From Emiliania huxleyi CCMP1516 (lineage: Eukaryota; Haptophyta; Isochrysidales; Noelaerhabdaceae): a DNA stretch of 43,525 nucleotides. The stretch lies in contig NW_005196163.1 in NCBI RefSeq assembly GCF_000372725.1, positions 141,842-185,366 on the forward strand, in the 5' to 3' direction. Below are positions 17,937 through 27,321 of this stretch, in pieces. The notes under the pieces were generated by a model. The model was not told the DNA's origin. It did no database searches and worked only from the letters and a program-made list of their open reading frames with translations. Positions within the stretch are counted from its first letter, which is position 1. Each line of letters begins with the position of its first letter. A program made the translations under genes and the position numbers.

Positions 17937-18856
17937 ATGCCGTCGTACCAGCCGTGGAAGCAGTCCCGGCCGGAGTGGAAAGGCTGCACTGCAGAGCAGT
18001 GGGCCGCCTCCCGCTGCAAGACCGACGACTACATCGCACCCACGATGCCCAAGGGTTCTGCGCCCGGCAAGATGTGGTCCTTTGGCGTCTGCCAAAAGGG
18101 GGCGGCTGTTGGTACGAAGCAGTGGCGCTGCCTTTGCCCGACGGCTGGACCACGCGGAACGGTGGTCCCGTGCGGCGAGCTCTTGACCTTCCCCGACAAC
18201 GGCAACATTTGGAGCTCGTGCGCAAAACCCCCTGCCAGCCGACGGCCCCACACCCCCATTTCCAGATTGCCTGTTTGAGACGTCCCCCAACTCCTCTTAC
18301 CTCGTGCGGTCTCGTAGGCACTTCAAGAAGAAGCACTTCAAGATATGGTCGGATGAGGTCTGAAGCGCTGCGGCGGCGGCGGCGGGTGGTTGTGTGTGGG
18401 TGGGTGTGTGGGGGGGGGGGGGGGGCCCTCTCCAGGTCGGCGTGGAAGGGTGGGGTGGGTGCCCCGTGGGTGCCCTGTTTGTGTACATCTTAACAAGGGC
18501 TCCGAGCGCTAAATATAACACCGCCAGTCGAAAAAACCCTGCTGACTGAAAAAACCGTGCAGCGGCTGCGGGCGCAACGGCAGCGGCAGTGGCAAAAGGT
18601 GGCGGCAGATTTCAACAAGCGCCTGGATGAAGCGAATGAGCGCCCGGACGCATCAATCGCAGGGGGGTTCGGGGCTCACAAGGAGCGCGTCGCGCTCGGC
18701 ATGACGACCGACGGTGGGACCACGACCGACCACTGGGACACCGAAGGTATGACCGAGGAGGTCGCGGCCGAGAACGCGCCGCTGGTGAACGGCCAGGGAT
18801 ACGTTTGGGCCGAGGGCTACGGCGGCCGCCCCGGCTGGGTTCTCTGCGTAGATTAG
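17937..18856 (+). CDS. Three-exon protein of unknown function
   Basis: Exon A (to 18217) encodes MPSYQPWKQSRPEWKGCTAE and a Cys-containing region (SRCKTDDY, FGVCQKG, WRCLCP, VVPCGELL). Exon B is 40 nt (18318-18357, HFKKKHFKIWSDE). Exon C (18563-18856) is RLRAQRQRQWQKVAADFNKR to the stop (GYGGRPGWVLCVD). Both introns (18218-18317 with donor GTGCGC, and 18358-18562) are GT-AG and restore the phase. The ATG at 17937 is the first that begins protein-like sequence, though the frame is open to 17682, so the N-terminus may be longer or come from another exon. No domain is recognised. The basic exon B and coiled-coil-like exon C suggest a nucleic-acid- or protein-binding role, which is a guess. Confidence 0.6.
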
Positions 18857-19206
18857 GGCCAGGATAGGGCCAGGAGCCGCCGACATCCGGCGCGAGGACC
18901 GGCTCTTGCGCACAGAAGCGAGCGGAGCGAGCCGAAGAGAAAATTTGAGGCGTAAGGTCGTACTTGCATGTATGTACGTCCCTGTTTTGACAGTACGTAC
19001 GTAGTGTCGAAGTACGTCCGTGGTTGAGCTGAGGCGCACGTACGCGAGGGGCGCTGGTGTGTCGTCAGCAAGGGCGTGTGGGCTGGGGGCATTTCCGCCC
19101 ACGTTCTTGCAATACGTACTTGATTTCACGGTCGTGAAAGCAAGGTTGCCAAGCTCTGGTTGTGAGGCTCGAACCCGCAAGCCATCCGTGTGTACCATCC
19201 GTGTGT
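18857..19206. other. Intergenic
   Basis: No gene. It contains several TACGTAC palindromes (about 18974, 18993, 19013) and a stretch related to 17530-17560. It probably contains the promoter of the fibrillin gene. Confidence 0.45.
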
Positions 19207-21123
19207 ATGGACTCCTCCTCCGCCCTACGCCTCTCGCTCCTCGCGTCGTCCATCCTGAGATTCGCCGCGCCGTATCAGCTCCGGGCCGCGCCCGCCTGCG
19301 TGCCTGCTGCACGCGCCTCTCCCGCGCTCGGCTTCTTCGACGACCTCAAGAAGGGGTTTGAGGTGGCCGGCGCGAGCAACGCGCCGCCAGCGGAGGAGCC
19401 GGAGGGACAGGCGGGCGCTCCGCCGGCGGCTCCCGTGCCGACCTTTCTCGGGGCGCTCAAGAGCGGCCTCGCCGGCCTCGTCAAGGAGCAGACGGAAGAG
19501 GAGCGGCTCGCCGAGCGCATTCGGTCGGGCGAGGGCGTCGTGTGGTCGTGCGACTACTCGCGCGCGTGGCGCGCCGTCAAGGGCATGCCACAGGACGAGC
19601 TCTCCCTCGTGGAGAGCGTCGAGCTCGCCCGCGAGCTCTCGACCCCGATTCCGAACGAGGTTGAGGAGGTTTTGGCGGCGAGAGGCGGCGGCTCCCGCTC
19701 CTCGCGCGCCGGAGGCTCTCCTCCGCGTATGGCCCTGCGGTGGCGCGACGAGGAGGAGGCCGTCCCCGCCGCCTTCAGCCGCCGCGCTGCGCTCTTCCTC
19801 GCGGCTGGCTCGGCGGCAGGGGCGACGCGGCCGCCGCTCGCGGCGGCGGAAGACGCCGCACCCTCCGAGCGACGCGCGCTCCTCGAGGCGATTGCAGCTG
19901 GCGCCGCTCCCCCTCTCTCCCTCGGTGTGTGTGTACTCACCGCCGACGGCGAGGGTAGCCGAGATCACCCGACGGTAGGCGCCGACGACCGCGCCGTGCT
20001 GGCCACACTCGACGCGCTGCTGCCGCTCGACCCTGCCGGCACAACCACCTGCCCGCCCACCTCCCTAAACACCCTCGCTAACCCCCTGCTACACCCCAAC
20101 ACCCTCTTCGCAACCCCCTGTTGACCCTCTCCCCGACCACTCCCCCCTACCCAGCCCACCCCCCAAACATACCCCATCCCCTCGGTACGGCTCAAAACAT
20201 ACCAGGCGGGCGCGCCGCGCGCTCGGACGCGCTCGGCGGGACGTGGCGGCTGCTGTGGAGCTACAAGGCCGACAAGTTCTCGCCGCTGCTCGGGCTGCCG
20301 CGGCCGGTGCGCGGGGGTCGTGTGCACACTCCGAGTGCTTGCTGTCTTCTTGGACACACCAGTCGACTCTGGCGTGTGGCTGCAAAGCGGTTCCCCTGCA
20401 CCTGCACCTGTACCTGTTCTTGTGCCCGTGTGCCTGTGTGCCTGTGCGTCCGTGGAGGGAGGAGTCGCTCGGCCTTGACACTCTTTCATGCCCACTCCAC
20501 CCCTCGTCTGGACCCAAGTGCTGCGCCCTCGTCGTCGCCAAGCGCGCCACCACCTGCGCGGCTCCTTCCTCATCGCCCTCCCTGGCTCCGTCCTTGGCGC
20601 CGAGCTCTTCCCCCTCCGCGGCGCCGACATAGCCTACCCTCCATTCACAGGTGCGGCCTGCGTCGCTGCAGCTCTTGGGACCGGCGGCGACGGGCACGGT
20701 CGGCGAGGGACGCGTCGCGAACCTGCTGCTCTTCCCGTTTGGTGATCTCCCGTGACCACCCCCCATGACCTCCCCTGATCTCCCGTGATCTCCCATGATC
20801 TCCCGTGAGGCGTGCGGCTGCTGCTCTCCTCGGGAGTGCTGCCCGCCGCCGACGGCCCACCCTCGACCCTCGAGATCATGCCGCCCTTCCGGCTCGAGCT
20901 CGACGCGGCGGGCCGGCGGCGGCTGCTCGTCGAGGCGGGCTCGGACGCCGACTTTCGCGCGCTCAACGCGCGCGACGCGGAGGCGCAGGCCGCGCCGCGC
21001 AACCGCTACGCACAGAGCTATCTGGAGACGAGCGGGCGGGCGGGCGACTTGCGAGTGTCCACCGTCGTCTCGGGCGACCCCGTCATCGTCGGTTCCGTCT
21101 TTGTCCACGAGCGCGTGATCTGA
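19207..21123 (+). CDS. Plastid lipid-associated protein (PAP/fibrillin family)
   Basis: The chosen start MDSSSALRLSLLASSILRFA looks like a signal plus transit peptide (ARASPALGFF cleavage region), fitting a secondary plastid. After a long N-terminal extension the PAP domain begins ERRALLEAIAAGA and DDRAVLATLDALLPLDPAG, continues SDALGGTWRLLWSYKADKFS, VANLLLFPFG, LEIMPPFRLELD, and ends YLETSGRAGDLRVSTVVSGD, the conserved C-terminal pattern. Introns: 20039-20205 (GC-AG), 20307-20650 (GT-AG) and 20742-20809 (GT-AG, a pure decamer array); all phases fit. A further intron around 19925-19975 is possible because the domain there is loosened (the segment includes GCCGAGATCACCCGACGG). Fibrillins structure plastoglobules and thylakoid lipid and bind hydrophobic metabolites. 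About 490 residues. Confidence 0.85.
20742..20809 (+). other. 68-nt intron made of the decamer GTGATCTCCC
   Basis: Donor CGTTTG^GTGATCTCCC, acceptor TCCCGTGAG^GCGTGCGG, phase 1. The whole intron is seven units of GTGATCTCCC with a few changes. The 5' splice site is the start of one unit and the 3' AG is part of the last (GTGAG). The unit is the reverse complement of GGGAGATCAC, so it belongs to the same family as the arrays in the STI1, Aha1 and SpoU genes. Confidence 0.8.
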
Positions 21124-21990
21124 GAGACACCGCGAGGACGCTCGAACGTCAGTACGTACGTGACACAGTAGACCTTAAGGGAGAATAAATAAATAAAAAC
21201 GGACACCCCTCTCTACTGTGAGATGGGTAAAAAGGAACAGGTCCCCGCCCTTGCGATCTTTGTGCAGGGTTCTTTGTGGGTGTGGTCGGCGACTACAGAC
21301 TAGGATGACTAGAGGTCCAGCCCTGGGTGGCGCAGGTTGTGACATTTGGCGATTCCGCGACTTACTGGGCCCCTGAGCCGCTACCCGTGTGCGATTTTTT
21401 GTGGCCCGGACATGATACTGATAGTAAACGGGTCAGAACCGGCCAAACACAGGCTACAGCCCCACACACGCGCCCGCCATAGCTCCTGGAGAGCATGCGC
21501 GAGTGACGCGCTGCAAGCCGCGAGAGTGGCATCAGAGGCAGGAACGACGTGCTCTTGCTGCACCTCGCAGCTGCACCGAGTGTGCTCGCAGTGTATGCCA
21601 CGGCCACCGCCTGCGGCATTGCTCTCGTGCAGCTAGGCGACGCAGGTCCATCAGCAGGGCTCATCCAATGCGAGCGCACATTGTGCGTAGCCGCGGGCAG
21701 GTGGCAGTGCACGGCCGCACACCGGCTGTGGCGGCTCGTATGCCCCCGGCAGTGCTGCTAGTCATCAACTTGCGTATTAGGGCCGCAGCAGACTGCTGCT
21801 GTGGCAGCAGCAGCAGCCTGCTGCTGCCTGATTCAGTCAAGCCAGCGGTGCAGCGAGGCGTGCAGAATTCGCGCGGTTTTGTCCCTCCTGAGGCTGAGCG
21901 CATTCGAGCCCATCGACCGGAGTTGGATGGTACCCCGCGTCTCACTGAGACGCGGGGTACTGGCCATGGCCGGACTACGGAGCGTGAGGT
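21124..21990. other. Intergenic
   Basis: Downstream of the fibrillin gene there is GTACGTACGTGACAC at about 21151 and AATAAATAAATAAAAA at 21184-21199, a plausible poly-A signal. CTG/CAG-rich sequence (21793-21835) can fold back on itself. A perfect 14-bp hairpin lies at 21930-21960. No gene is recognised. Confidence 0.5.
21930..21960. repeat. Perfect hairpin, 14-bp stem
   Basis: GTACCCCGCGTCTC-ACT-GAGACGCGGGGTAC. It falls just downstream of the likely end of the small minus-strand gene at 21990-22325. A transcription or processing signal is possible but unproven. Confidence 0.7.
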
Positions 21991-22325
21991 GGCGAGCGAG
22001 CGACAAAACAACGAGAAAAACACGGATCTGACGATGTCATCATCCGTGAAAAGCTGGAGGGCAATGTCGACGGCGGCCTCCTGCATCATCGTCTCGTCGT
22101 CGCCAGTGGCTGGGTCTTCTGGCTCCGACCGGACGGCTCCACCGCCCAGCATCTGAGACATGAACGCGAGGTCAAATTCTGGCACGTACGGCGGCAGCGA
22201 GAGGTTATTAGTCCCGCTATGGATATGTAAGAGCCACTAATGCAATTGTCGGCCACCTTATGCACATCCATGCCCACGGTTCGTAGGACGTCGCTGAGAC
22301 GTCGTGTATTTTGGTGCCGTGTCAA
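21990..22325 (-). CDS. Small hypothetical protein, two frames
   Basis: The minus strand reads RRLSDVLRTVGMDVHKVADN and then, in another frame, NNLSLPPYVPEFDLAFMSQM and TMMQEAAVDIALQLFTDDDI. Both halves look like protein and are adjacent, joined near 22215-22235, where either a frameshift or an unusual splice must lie. The acidic middle (SEPEDPATGDDE) and hydrophobic flanks match nothing I know. The right end is uncertain. Confidence 0.4.
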
Positions 22326-22339
22326 GCCGGGTGGAGGCT

Positions 22340-22990
22340 CAGTGATGCGTCACGCATACGCCTCGCTTTACGCGTGCAGACAGAAAGCACGATCGGTGAT
22401 TTCAAATGTGCTGCGTATTATGCGCACGTCTTCTGTCCCGATCGTTACCACCGACCTTCTGGCCGCTACGCACCACGCACCACGCATCTGTTTTATGTAA
22501 GCTTTGCCAGAGAGGCTCTCTCGGGCCGCTACGCACGGTGTATTACGCACAGGTCTTACGCAGTGGGATCGTAAATCGGGGCTGGGTGAGCCTATGACCG
22601 ACGCATTACGCACATGCTCTACGCTCTCGACCGTGAACGGCGGCGGAGAGGGGGTTACGCCTCATGTATTACGCATACGTCTGACGCATCGGTCGCCATG
22701 GGTTTCGGGGGGAGCTTACGTCCCATGTATTACGCACACGCACGACGGATTTGACTGAGAAGTGGCGGCCAGCAAGGGTTACGCCTCACGTATTACGCAT
22801 ACGTCTGACGCATCGGTCGCCATGGGTTTCGGGGGGAGCTTACGTCCCATGTATTACGCACACGCACGACGGATTTGACTGAGAAGTGGCGGCCAGCAAG
22901 GGTTACGCCTCACGTATTACGCATACGTCTGACGCATCCGCCCCACCTAACCCCTAAGCTATGTCTACGCACCAGGTTACGCACCCGAAA
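22340..22990. repeat. 62/63-bp satellite with TTACGCA core, 124-bp dimers
   Basis: GTATTACGCAYACG-type cores occur at 22414, 22540, 22603, 22666, 22727, 22790, 22851 and 22914, with degenerate ones near 22350 and 22477, so the spacing is 61-63 bases. From 22652 the array is a 124-bp dimer repeated twice plus a partial third copy (starts at 22652, 22776, 22900) and nearly identical. About ten monomers in all. Confidence 0.85.
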
Positions 22991-23624
22991 CCAGAGCATA
23001 AGGCGATGCGTATTCATTTTGTGGGTTACTTAAGAGATAAGTGGTAGTCGCGATTTCTTGTTGGTTTCAAAAATCTCTCTAAAGGCGTTGAACGAGGGTG
23101 GTGGCGTCCCCGTCGGGTCAGGGCTGGACCGCAGGCTGGCTGGAGGCGGCGGGAGTGCGGCGGAGACCAACCCACCCACCCGACCGACCGATCTCTGGCG
23201 TTACCAGGCGGTAACGGCCCCGAAGAGAGAGAGATTTGATGGACCGGATTTCGCCGCACTTGGCTGGCTCCAACGTGGACACGCCCATAGCTGGGGACAC
23301 TACTAGGTAGGATCAGGTCACGCATGGCAGCAGAAGTTTTATCTCTGGGCCCCGAAAGGCATCTCTAGCACAGCGTCGTTACGCGCACATGCGGCGTTCC
23401 GGTGCCTACAAAAAATATCCATCCCTTGGAGCAAAACACAGGGTTTGCGGCGGTCACTGTCCTACCAGCGGGCACAGTGCTCAGTGCGCCGCGGACACCC
23501 GGGAGACCGCGGACGGGACGGCGGGCGGGTGATCGCGCCGCCGCGCCATTATTTTGTGCCAGGGACAAATCCTGTTGCGCGCTGTCGCTTCCCGACTCGA
23601 CAGAGCACGCCTTGCTCTGCGACC
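22991..23624. other. Intergenic with a dispersed repeat
   Basis: It contains GGTTTCAAAAATCTCTCTAA (about 23065), the partial third copy of the 348-bp repeat (23264-23385), and sequence upstream of the sugar-kinase start. No gene seen. Confidence 0.45.
23264..23385 (+). repeat. 348-bp repeat family, partial copy
   Basis: GGCTCCAACGTGGACACGCC through AGAAGTTTTATCTCTGGGCC and GCATCTCTAG matches the central part of the copies at 30028 and 31061, with a short insertion (GTAGGATCA) after ACTACTAG. Confidence 0.75.
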
Positions 23625-24264
23625 ATGCACAAGCGCTCGCTCGCGACTGCCGTGCTGTGCGGTGGCCTTCGCGTGGCCGCCGCCCACTCCGCCACAAACT
23701 GCACCGCCGCCCACTCCGCGCTCGTCGCCTTCGGCGAGGCGGTCATGACCTTCAAGCCCCGTCCGGCCACGCCGGTTCACGTGGCGCTGCCGCTCGCCGC
23801 GCCGGCCGCCGAGGTGGTGCAGGCGGTCGGAGGAGCGGAGCTGAACGTCGCCGTCGCGCTCTCTCGCGTCTCCGCGGCCCCGATAGCGTCATACGTCTCT
23901 GTGCTTCCGCACGGGCCGCTTGGGGACGCCGTCAGATCGGCCGCAGAGGCCTCTGGCGTGGCGACGGAAAACGTCGTGGTCGACGGGTCGCCGCACTCCG
24001 TCCTCGGGACGCTTCACGTCGTCGACGACGGCTCTGGCCCGCGGCCGCACTACCAGCGCCACCACTCGGCCTTTGCTACCGTAGCAAGCGGTGACACCTT
24101 CGACTGGCCGTCTCTCCTCTCGCCTGCAAAGTGGCTTCACGTGACAGGCATTACGCCGCTGCTCGGGCCCGGTCCGGCGGCGGCGTGGTCGACCGCGTTG
24201 GAGGCGGCGGCGGCGACAGACGGCTGCGACGTCAGCCTCGACTTTAATCACCGCCCCGCGCTCG

Positions 24265-24326
24265 GCTCGCGAAGCGCGCCGCTCCGAGGTGTGAAGGGGC
24301 GCCACCCACAGCGCACCCGTGAGCAG
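24265..24326 (+). other. 62-nt GC-AG intron with duplicated junction
   Basis: GCGCTCG^GCTCGCGAAG and GAGCAG^GCTCGCTCGAG, phase 1. GGCTCGC is present at both junctions, again placing AG/CG|GC copies one intron length apart, though the match is short. Confidence 0.6.
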
Positions 24327-24417
24327 GCTCGCTCGAGGAGCTGTGGGCGCTCGTGCAGCCACACGTCGCCGCGCGGGCCGTCACTCTGCTGATGCTCTCG
24401 GAGGACTCGCTGCGCAG

Positions 24418-24515
24418 GCTGCGAGATGCGCCGAGATGCGCTGAGATGCGACGCGATGCGCCGAGAGATGACGAGATCCGTCGCCCCGACATTCGTGGAC
24501 TCCTTGCTTCTGCAG
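24418..24515 (+). repeat. Decamer-type intron, unit CGAGATGCGC
   Basis: Donor CTGCGCAG^GCTGCGAGATG, acceptor CTTCTGCAG^GCTCGCGG, phase 2. CGAGATGCGC/TGAGATGCGA units (24422-24480) begin four bases after the donor. AGGCTSCG is shared by both junctions. Confidence 0.6.
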
Positions 24516-24540
24516 GCTCGCGGAGCGGGAGGGCGTCTGG

Positions 24541-25038
24541 CCTGGGGCCTGTCGCTCACTCTCTCTCTCTGGGGTCTCTCCTCGCCCGACACGGCTCTCC
24601 GCACGCGCGGACGCGCGTGAAACTGAAAGCCGCGCGCGCAAGCCAAGCCAATTATTTGCTTATACTCTCTACAGTAGAACAATGCATATGGGACAACAGA
24701 GTACGGTGTAGTGTGGTGGAGCCTGGTGGAGATTGTACATGGTTGCGACATTGTGCCCGACATACGTAATGCGACGCTCCTCATGCGGCGATGTCATTCA
24801 TCGTGCGCCGCGGGCCGCGCTCTTGGCCTCTTGCACATGGTTGCGGCCAAGAGGTTTTAATGTTAATTAAAGTAAAACGGGGGACAACATAGCACGCACC
24901 CCTTGACCGAATCAGGGTGCGCGGCGACCGAATCAGCGACGAGCGTTTCCTGACCATGGTGAGCGTTTCCTGACCGCGCACAGGAATACTCGAGTACACG
25001 GGGTTTTTTCGAGCGGGGGTGGGCCGTAAGCCGTTGGG
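24541..25038. other. Intergenic
   Basis: There is an AT-richer stretch (24645-24900) with no convincing gene, and GCGTTTCCTGACC is repeated at 24943 and 24963. Promoter of the small gene at 25039 on the right. Confidence 0.4.
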
Positions 25039-25374
25039 ATGGCGGCCCGCGAGGCGGCCCACGCGGCAATCGCGCCAATGTTGACAGTGCTCCAGTCCTT
25101 GGGCGAGAGCGCCGCCTCCGACTTCAAGGCCAAGCCGCAGGCGATCGCGAGAGCGATTCTCGAGCAGCACGGCCCCTCCACCGAGCTTGGCGAGCGGGCA
25201 TCGGCTTACCTGTCGGCGCACCAAAGGCGTCCTCGGCGGCTTCAGTGGGCTATCTCCCAGGCGAGGGCCCGGATGCAGGAAGTCGCGACGCCGACGCGCT
25301 CTGCGGCAGGGGCGACTGGCCCACATAGATGTGACCCGCCCGCTCGAGTGCGGCGTCCGGATGCTAGTGCTTGA
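25039..25374 (+). CDS. Small alpha-helical hypothetical protein
   Basis: MAAREAAHAAIAPMLTVLQS, then SAASDFKAKPQAIARAILEQ, then RASAYLSAHQRRPRRLQWAI. It is Ala-rich and helical, and ends in a low-complexity tail (stop at 25372-25374). It reads better than the opposite strand. No known domain; 111 residues. Confidence 0.45.
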   Translation: MAAREAAHAAIAPMLTVLQSLGESAASDFKAKPQAIARAILEQHGPSTELGERASAYLSAHQRRPRRLQWAISQARARMQEVATPTRSAAGATGPHRCDPPARVRRPDASA

Positions 25375-26621
25375 GAAGACACCACAAACGCGGCACGGCC
25401 CGTTTTGGATATCTGCGGAGGTTCTGTCTTAGCACACACAGTGAGTCATTCGGAGTCATTCGATGGCCAGAGTGCGATTGTGTGTGCGCGCGGGAGTTGG
25501 TTTTTGTCGGGAGGGAGGGGCAGGCTGCTCACCCACGTGCACCGGGCCAGTGCTTGCACTTTGAATGCCGTGGGGCTCCTGCCCGTGTCCGGGCGTGGAG
25601 ATGCGAGGGTCGCCCCCCCTTGCCCCACCACTTTGTGTGTGTGGAGAAATCTACCTTAGCCACTTGCACTTCGCGGCCGCAGCGCTGTTGTCGCCCAAAA
25701 CGCCGCGATGTACCTTTTCGGGCAAACCATCGAGCTGTATGTCGATTTCGACTTAACGGCGGCATGGAGGCATCGATGCCTCCATGCCGCCGTCAAGTTG
25801 GAGCCAGTCTGCGGCGACCACAGCGCTCAGAAAGGTACATTGCGAGCTTTTCAGAGTCAAGCTTTTGGGCGAAATCCCAGACTGGTGGATTTTGGGGCGC
25901 TAAGCCGGCCGTCCACGATTTCTTTGCCCAAAGAAGGGACGCGGGACTTCTTCCGAGCTTGGCGAGAGGCCGAACTCTACCGCTGGGCTCAATATTGCGC
26001 CCATGAGCTAGCTACCTCGCTGGGGCCCACACGGTGAAGGCACACACCGGCGCTCAGGGCGATGACACAACCAGAATTCCTTCAGGCACTCCGCCGCTCG
26101 TGCCCCCCTCTTGTCGTCACCTACCGCGGCTCTAAACGTTAGAGGGCCCACAGCGTCCTAATCTAAAATCTGAGGATTAAGGATTCAGGCATCGCTTTAG
26201 TGAGGCCAAAGTGAGTTTATGGATGGGTGAGAACGATGCGCGACACGAGGAGGCACGCGGACCGACTCGTCGGCGACTCTGCTGCACGCCGTGTCAGAAT
26301 TTTTCTCAGCGTGAGCGAGACGTGGAAGAGTGCCACCGTCGGGTAGGACGGGTCGGCCCGGAGCATCGGAGTAGCCGTCGTGGTCGCGGCGAGCAGCGCC
26401 GGCCACTCCGACGCCACGTCGGCAACGTGGGAGCATGTCCACCGCCGCACTTACCTTACCTTACCTTACCCTCGACCTTCCCTCTCAAGTGCGGCGCCAC
26501 AACACACTCGCGTACGCTTGCTCATTTCTCTCTCTTGAAGGCTGTCACCGATGAGATAGCTCCGTACTCTCCACCACGTCCACCCCACGCGAAGCTGCTC
26601 GCTGCTCCCCCCGGAGGGGCC
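25375..26621. other. Repeat-rich intergenic region
   Basis: It holds the palindrome-centred element (25669-25903), a segment related to 29700-29767 (26377-26444, minus-strand reading WTCSHVADVASEWPALLAAT) and a (CTTAC)n tract at 26450-26470. No intact gene. Confidence 0.5.
25669..25903 (+). repeat. Palindrome-centred dispersed element, copy A
   Basis: From TTCGCGGCCGCAGCGCTGTT to ATTTTGGGGCGCTAAGCC. Its middle is a 48-base palindrome with one mismatched pair (centre 25774/25775, core GGAGGCATCGATGCCTCC). An inverted, diverged copy is at 29440-29697. Translations of both copies share LLSPKTP, EPVCGDHSA and RAFQSQA, so the element may derive from a coding sequence. Confidence 0.65.
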
Positions 26622-27321
26622 TCAAAGCGCCTGCACGCCCGCCTCGCCCTGCTGCGGCCTGCTGCCACCGCCGCCCGCCGACGCCGCGCCCGTGGCGACG
26701 GCGCGAGCGGGCGCAGACTGCATCGCCGCTGTCTGCTCGAGGCCAATCTCATCCATCACCTGCGCGAGGGCACGGGCGCGCGCTCTCTCTCGCGCGCGCA
26801 GAGGATACGGACGGTGCGAAGCAGACCTGTGCGAGAATGTCGTCGTCCTCGTCGCCCCACTCGTCGTCCAGCGCCTCCATCGCGTCGTCGACCATCTCCT
26901 CCTTCATGCCCATCATCGCGCTCTGCTTCTCCAGCTCCTGCATCGTCGCGGCGACGGCGGCAGGGTTTACCTGCGCGTTCACCTTGCCCATGATGCTCGC
27001 CGCAGACGCCATCGAGCCCGCCACCGCAGCCTGCGAGCCCATCGAGCGCACCTGGCTAGCGGTCGCGCTCATCTGCCCGCTCATCTTGAGGAGCCGCGCC
27101 TGCTGCTCTCGATTCCTGACAAGCTGCTTGGCGAGCACCTTTGCGTTCTGCTGCCCGCCCGGCCGCCTGGCCGCCTCCTTGATCATCGCCGTCAGCTTGG
27201 TCTCCTCGCGCCGCATCTGGTTCAGCTCGCGATCGACGGAGCGGCCCTCCTTTTTGATGGCGTTGGACGCCTCCTTGGCCTGCTGCTTTTGCCGCTCCGC
27301 CGACGGCTTGCCCGCGAACAT
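26622..27321 (-). CDS. VPS2: ESCRT-III subunit Vps2/CHMP2
   Basis: ATG 27321 opens MFAGKPSAERQKQQAKEASN and SVDRELNQMRREETKLTAMI, the basic alpha-1 helix of Snf7-family proteins. Then AKVLAKQLVRNREQQARLLK, GSMASAASIMGKVNAQVNPA and the acidic ALDDEWGDEDDDILAQ. A 67-nt GT-AG intron (26826-26760) joins ILAQ to VMDEIGLEQTAAMQS, the Vps2 C-terminal MIM1-type helix. 210 residues, normal for Vps2. The protein polymerises on endosomal membranes with Snf7 and recruits Vps4 for vesicle budding and abscission. Confident assignment to the Vps2/Did4 branch from the N-terminus and the ending. Confidence 0.88.
26760..26826 (-). other. 67-nt GT-AG intron of the Vps2 gene
   Basis: GCACAG^GTCTGCTTC and GCGCAG^GTGATGG, both CAG|GT and phase 0. 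No longer duplication is visible. It contains GCGCGCG-rich sequence only. Confidence 0.75.

Larger units (their letters stand above)
23625..24540 (+). pseudogene. KdgK-like PfkB sugar kinase, 3' truncated
   Basis: ATG 23625 opens a signal-like N-terminus, then SALVAFGEAVMTFKP, VGGAELNVAVALSRVSA (the GG.xxN substrate loop of PfkB kinases), LPHGPLGDAVRSAAEASGV, FDWPSLLSPAKWLHVTGITP and CDVSLDFNHRPALG. This order is that of 2-dehydro-3-deoxygluconokinase. Intron 24265-24326 (GC-AG) gives ALG|SLEELWALVQPH; a second intron (24418-24515, GC-AG, with CGAGATGCGC repeats) gives SLRR|LAEREGVW. After that the homology ends. The ATP-binding half with the catalytic GAGD is not in the next kilobase. Either the gene is truncated or its last exons were moved. 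I call it a probable pseudogene. Confidence 0.6.

Noticed and set aside
26450..26472. (CTTAC)n as telomeric repeat
   Set aside because: Only four units, inside a chromosome arm, and not the TTAGGG type expected in haptophytes.
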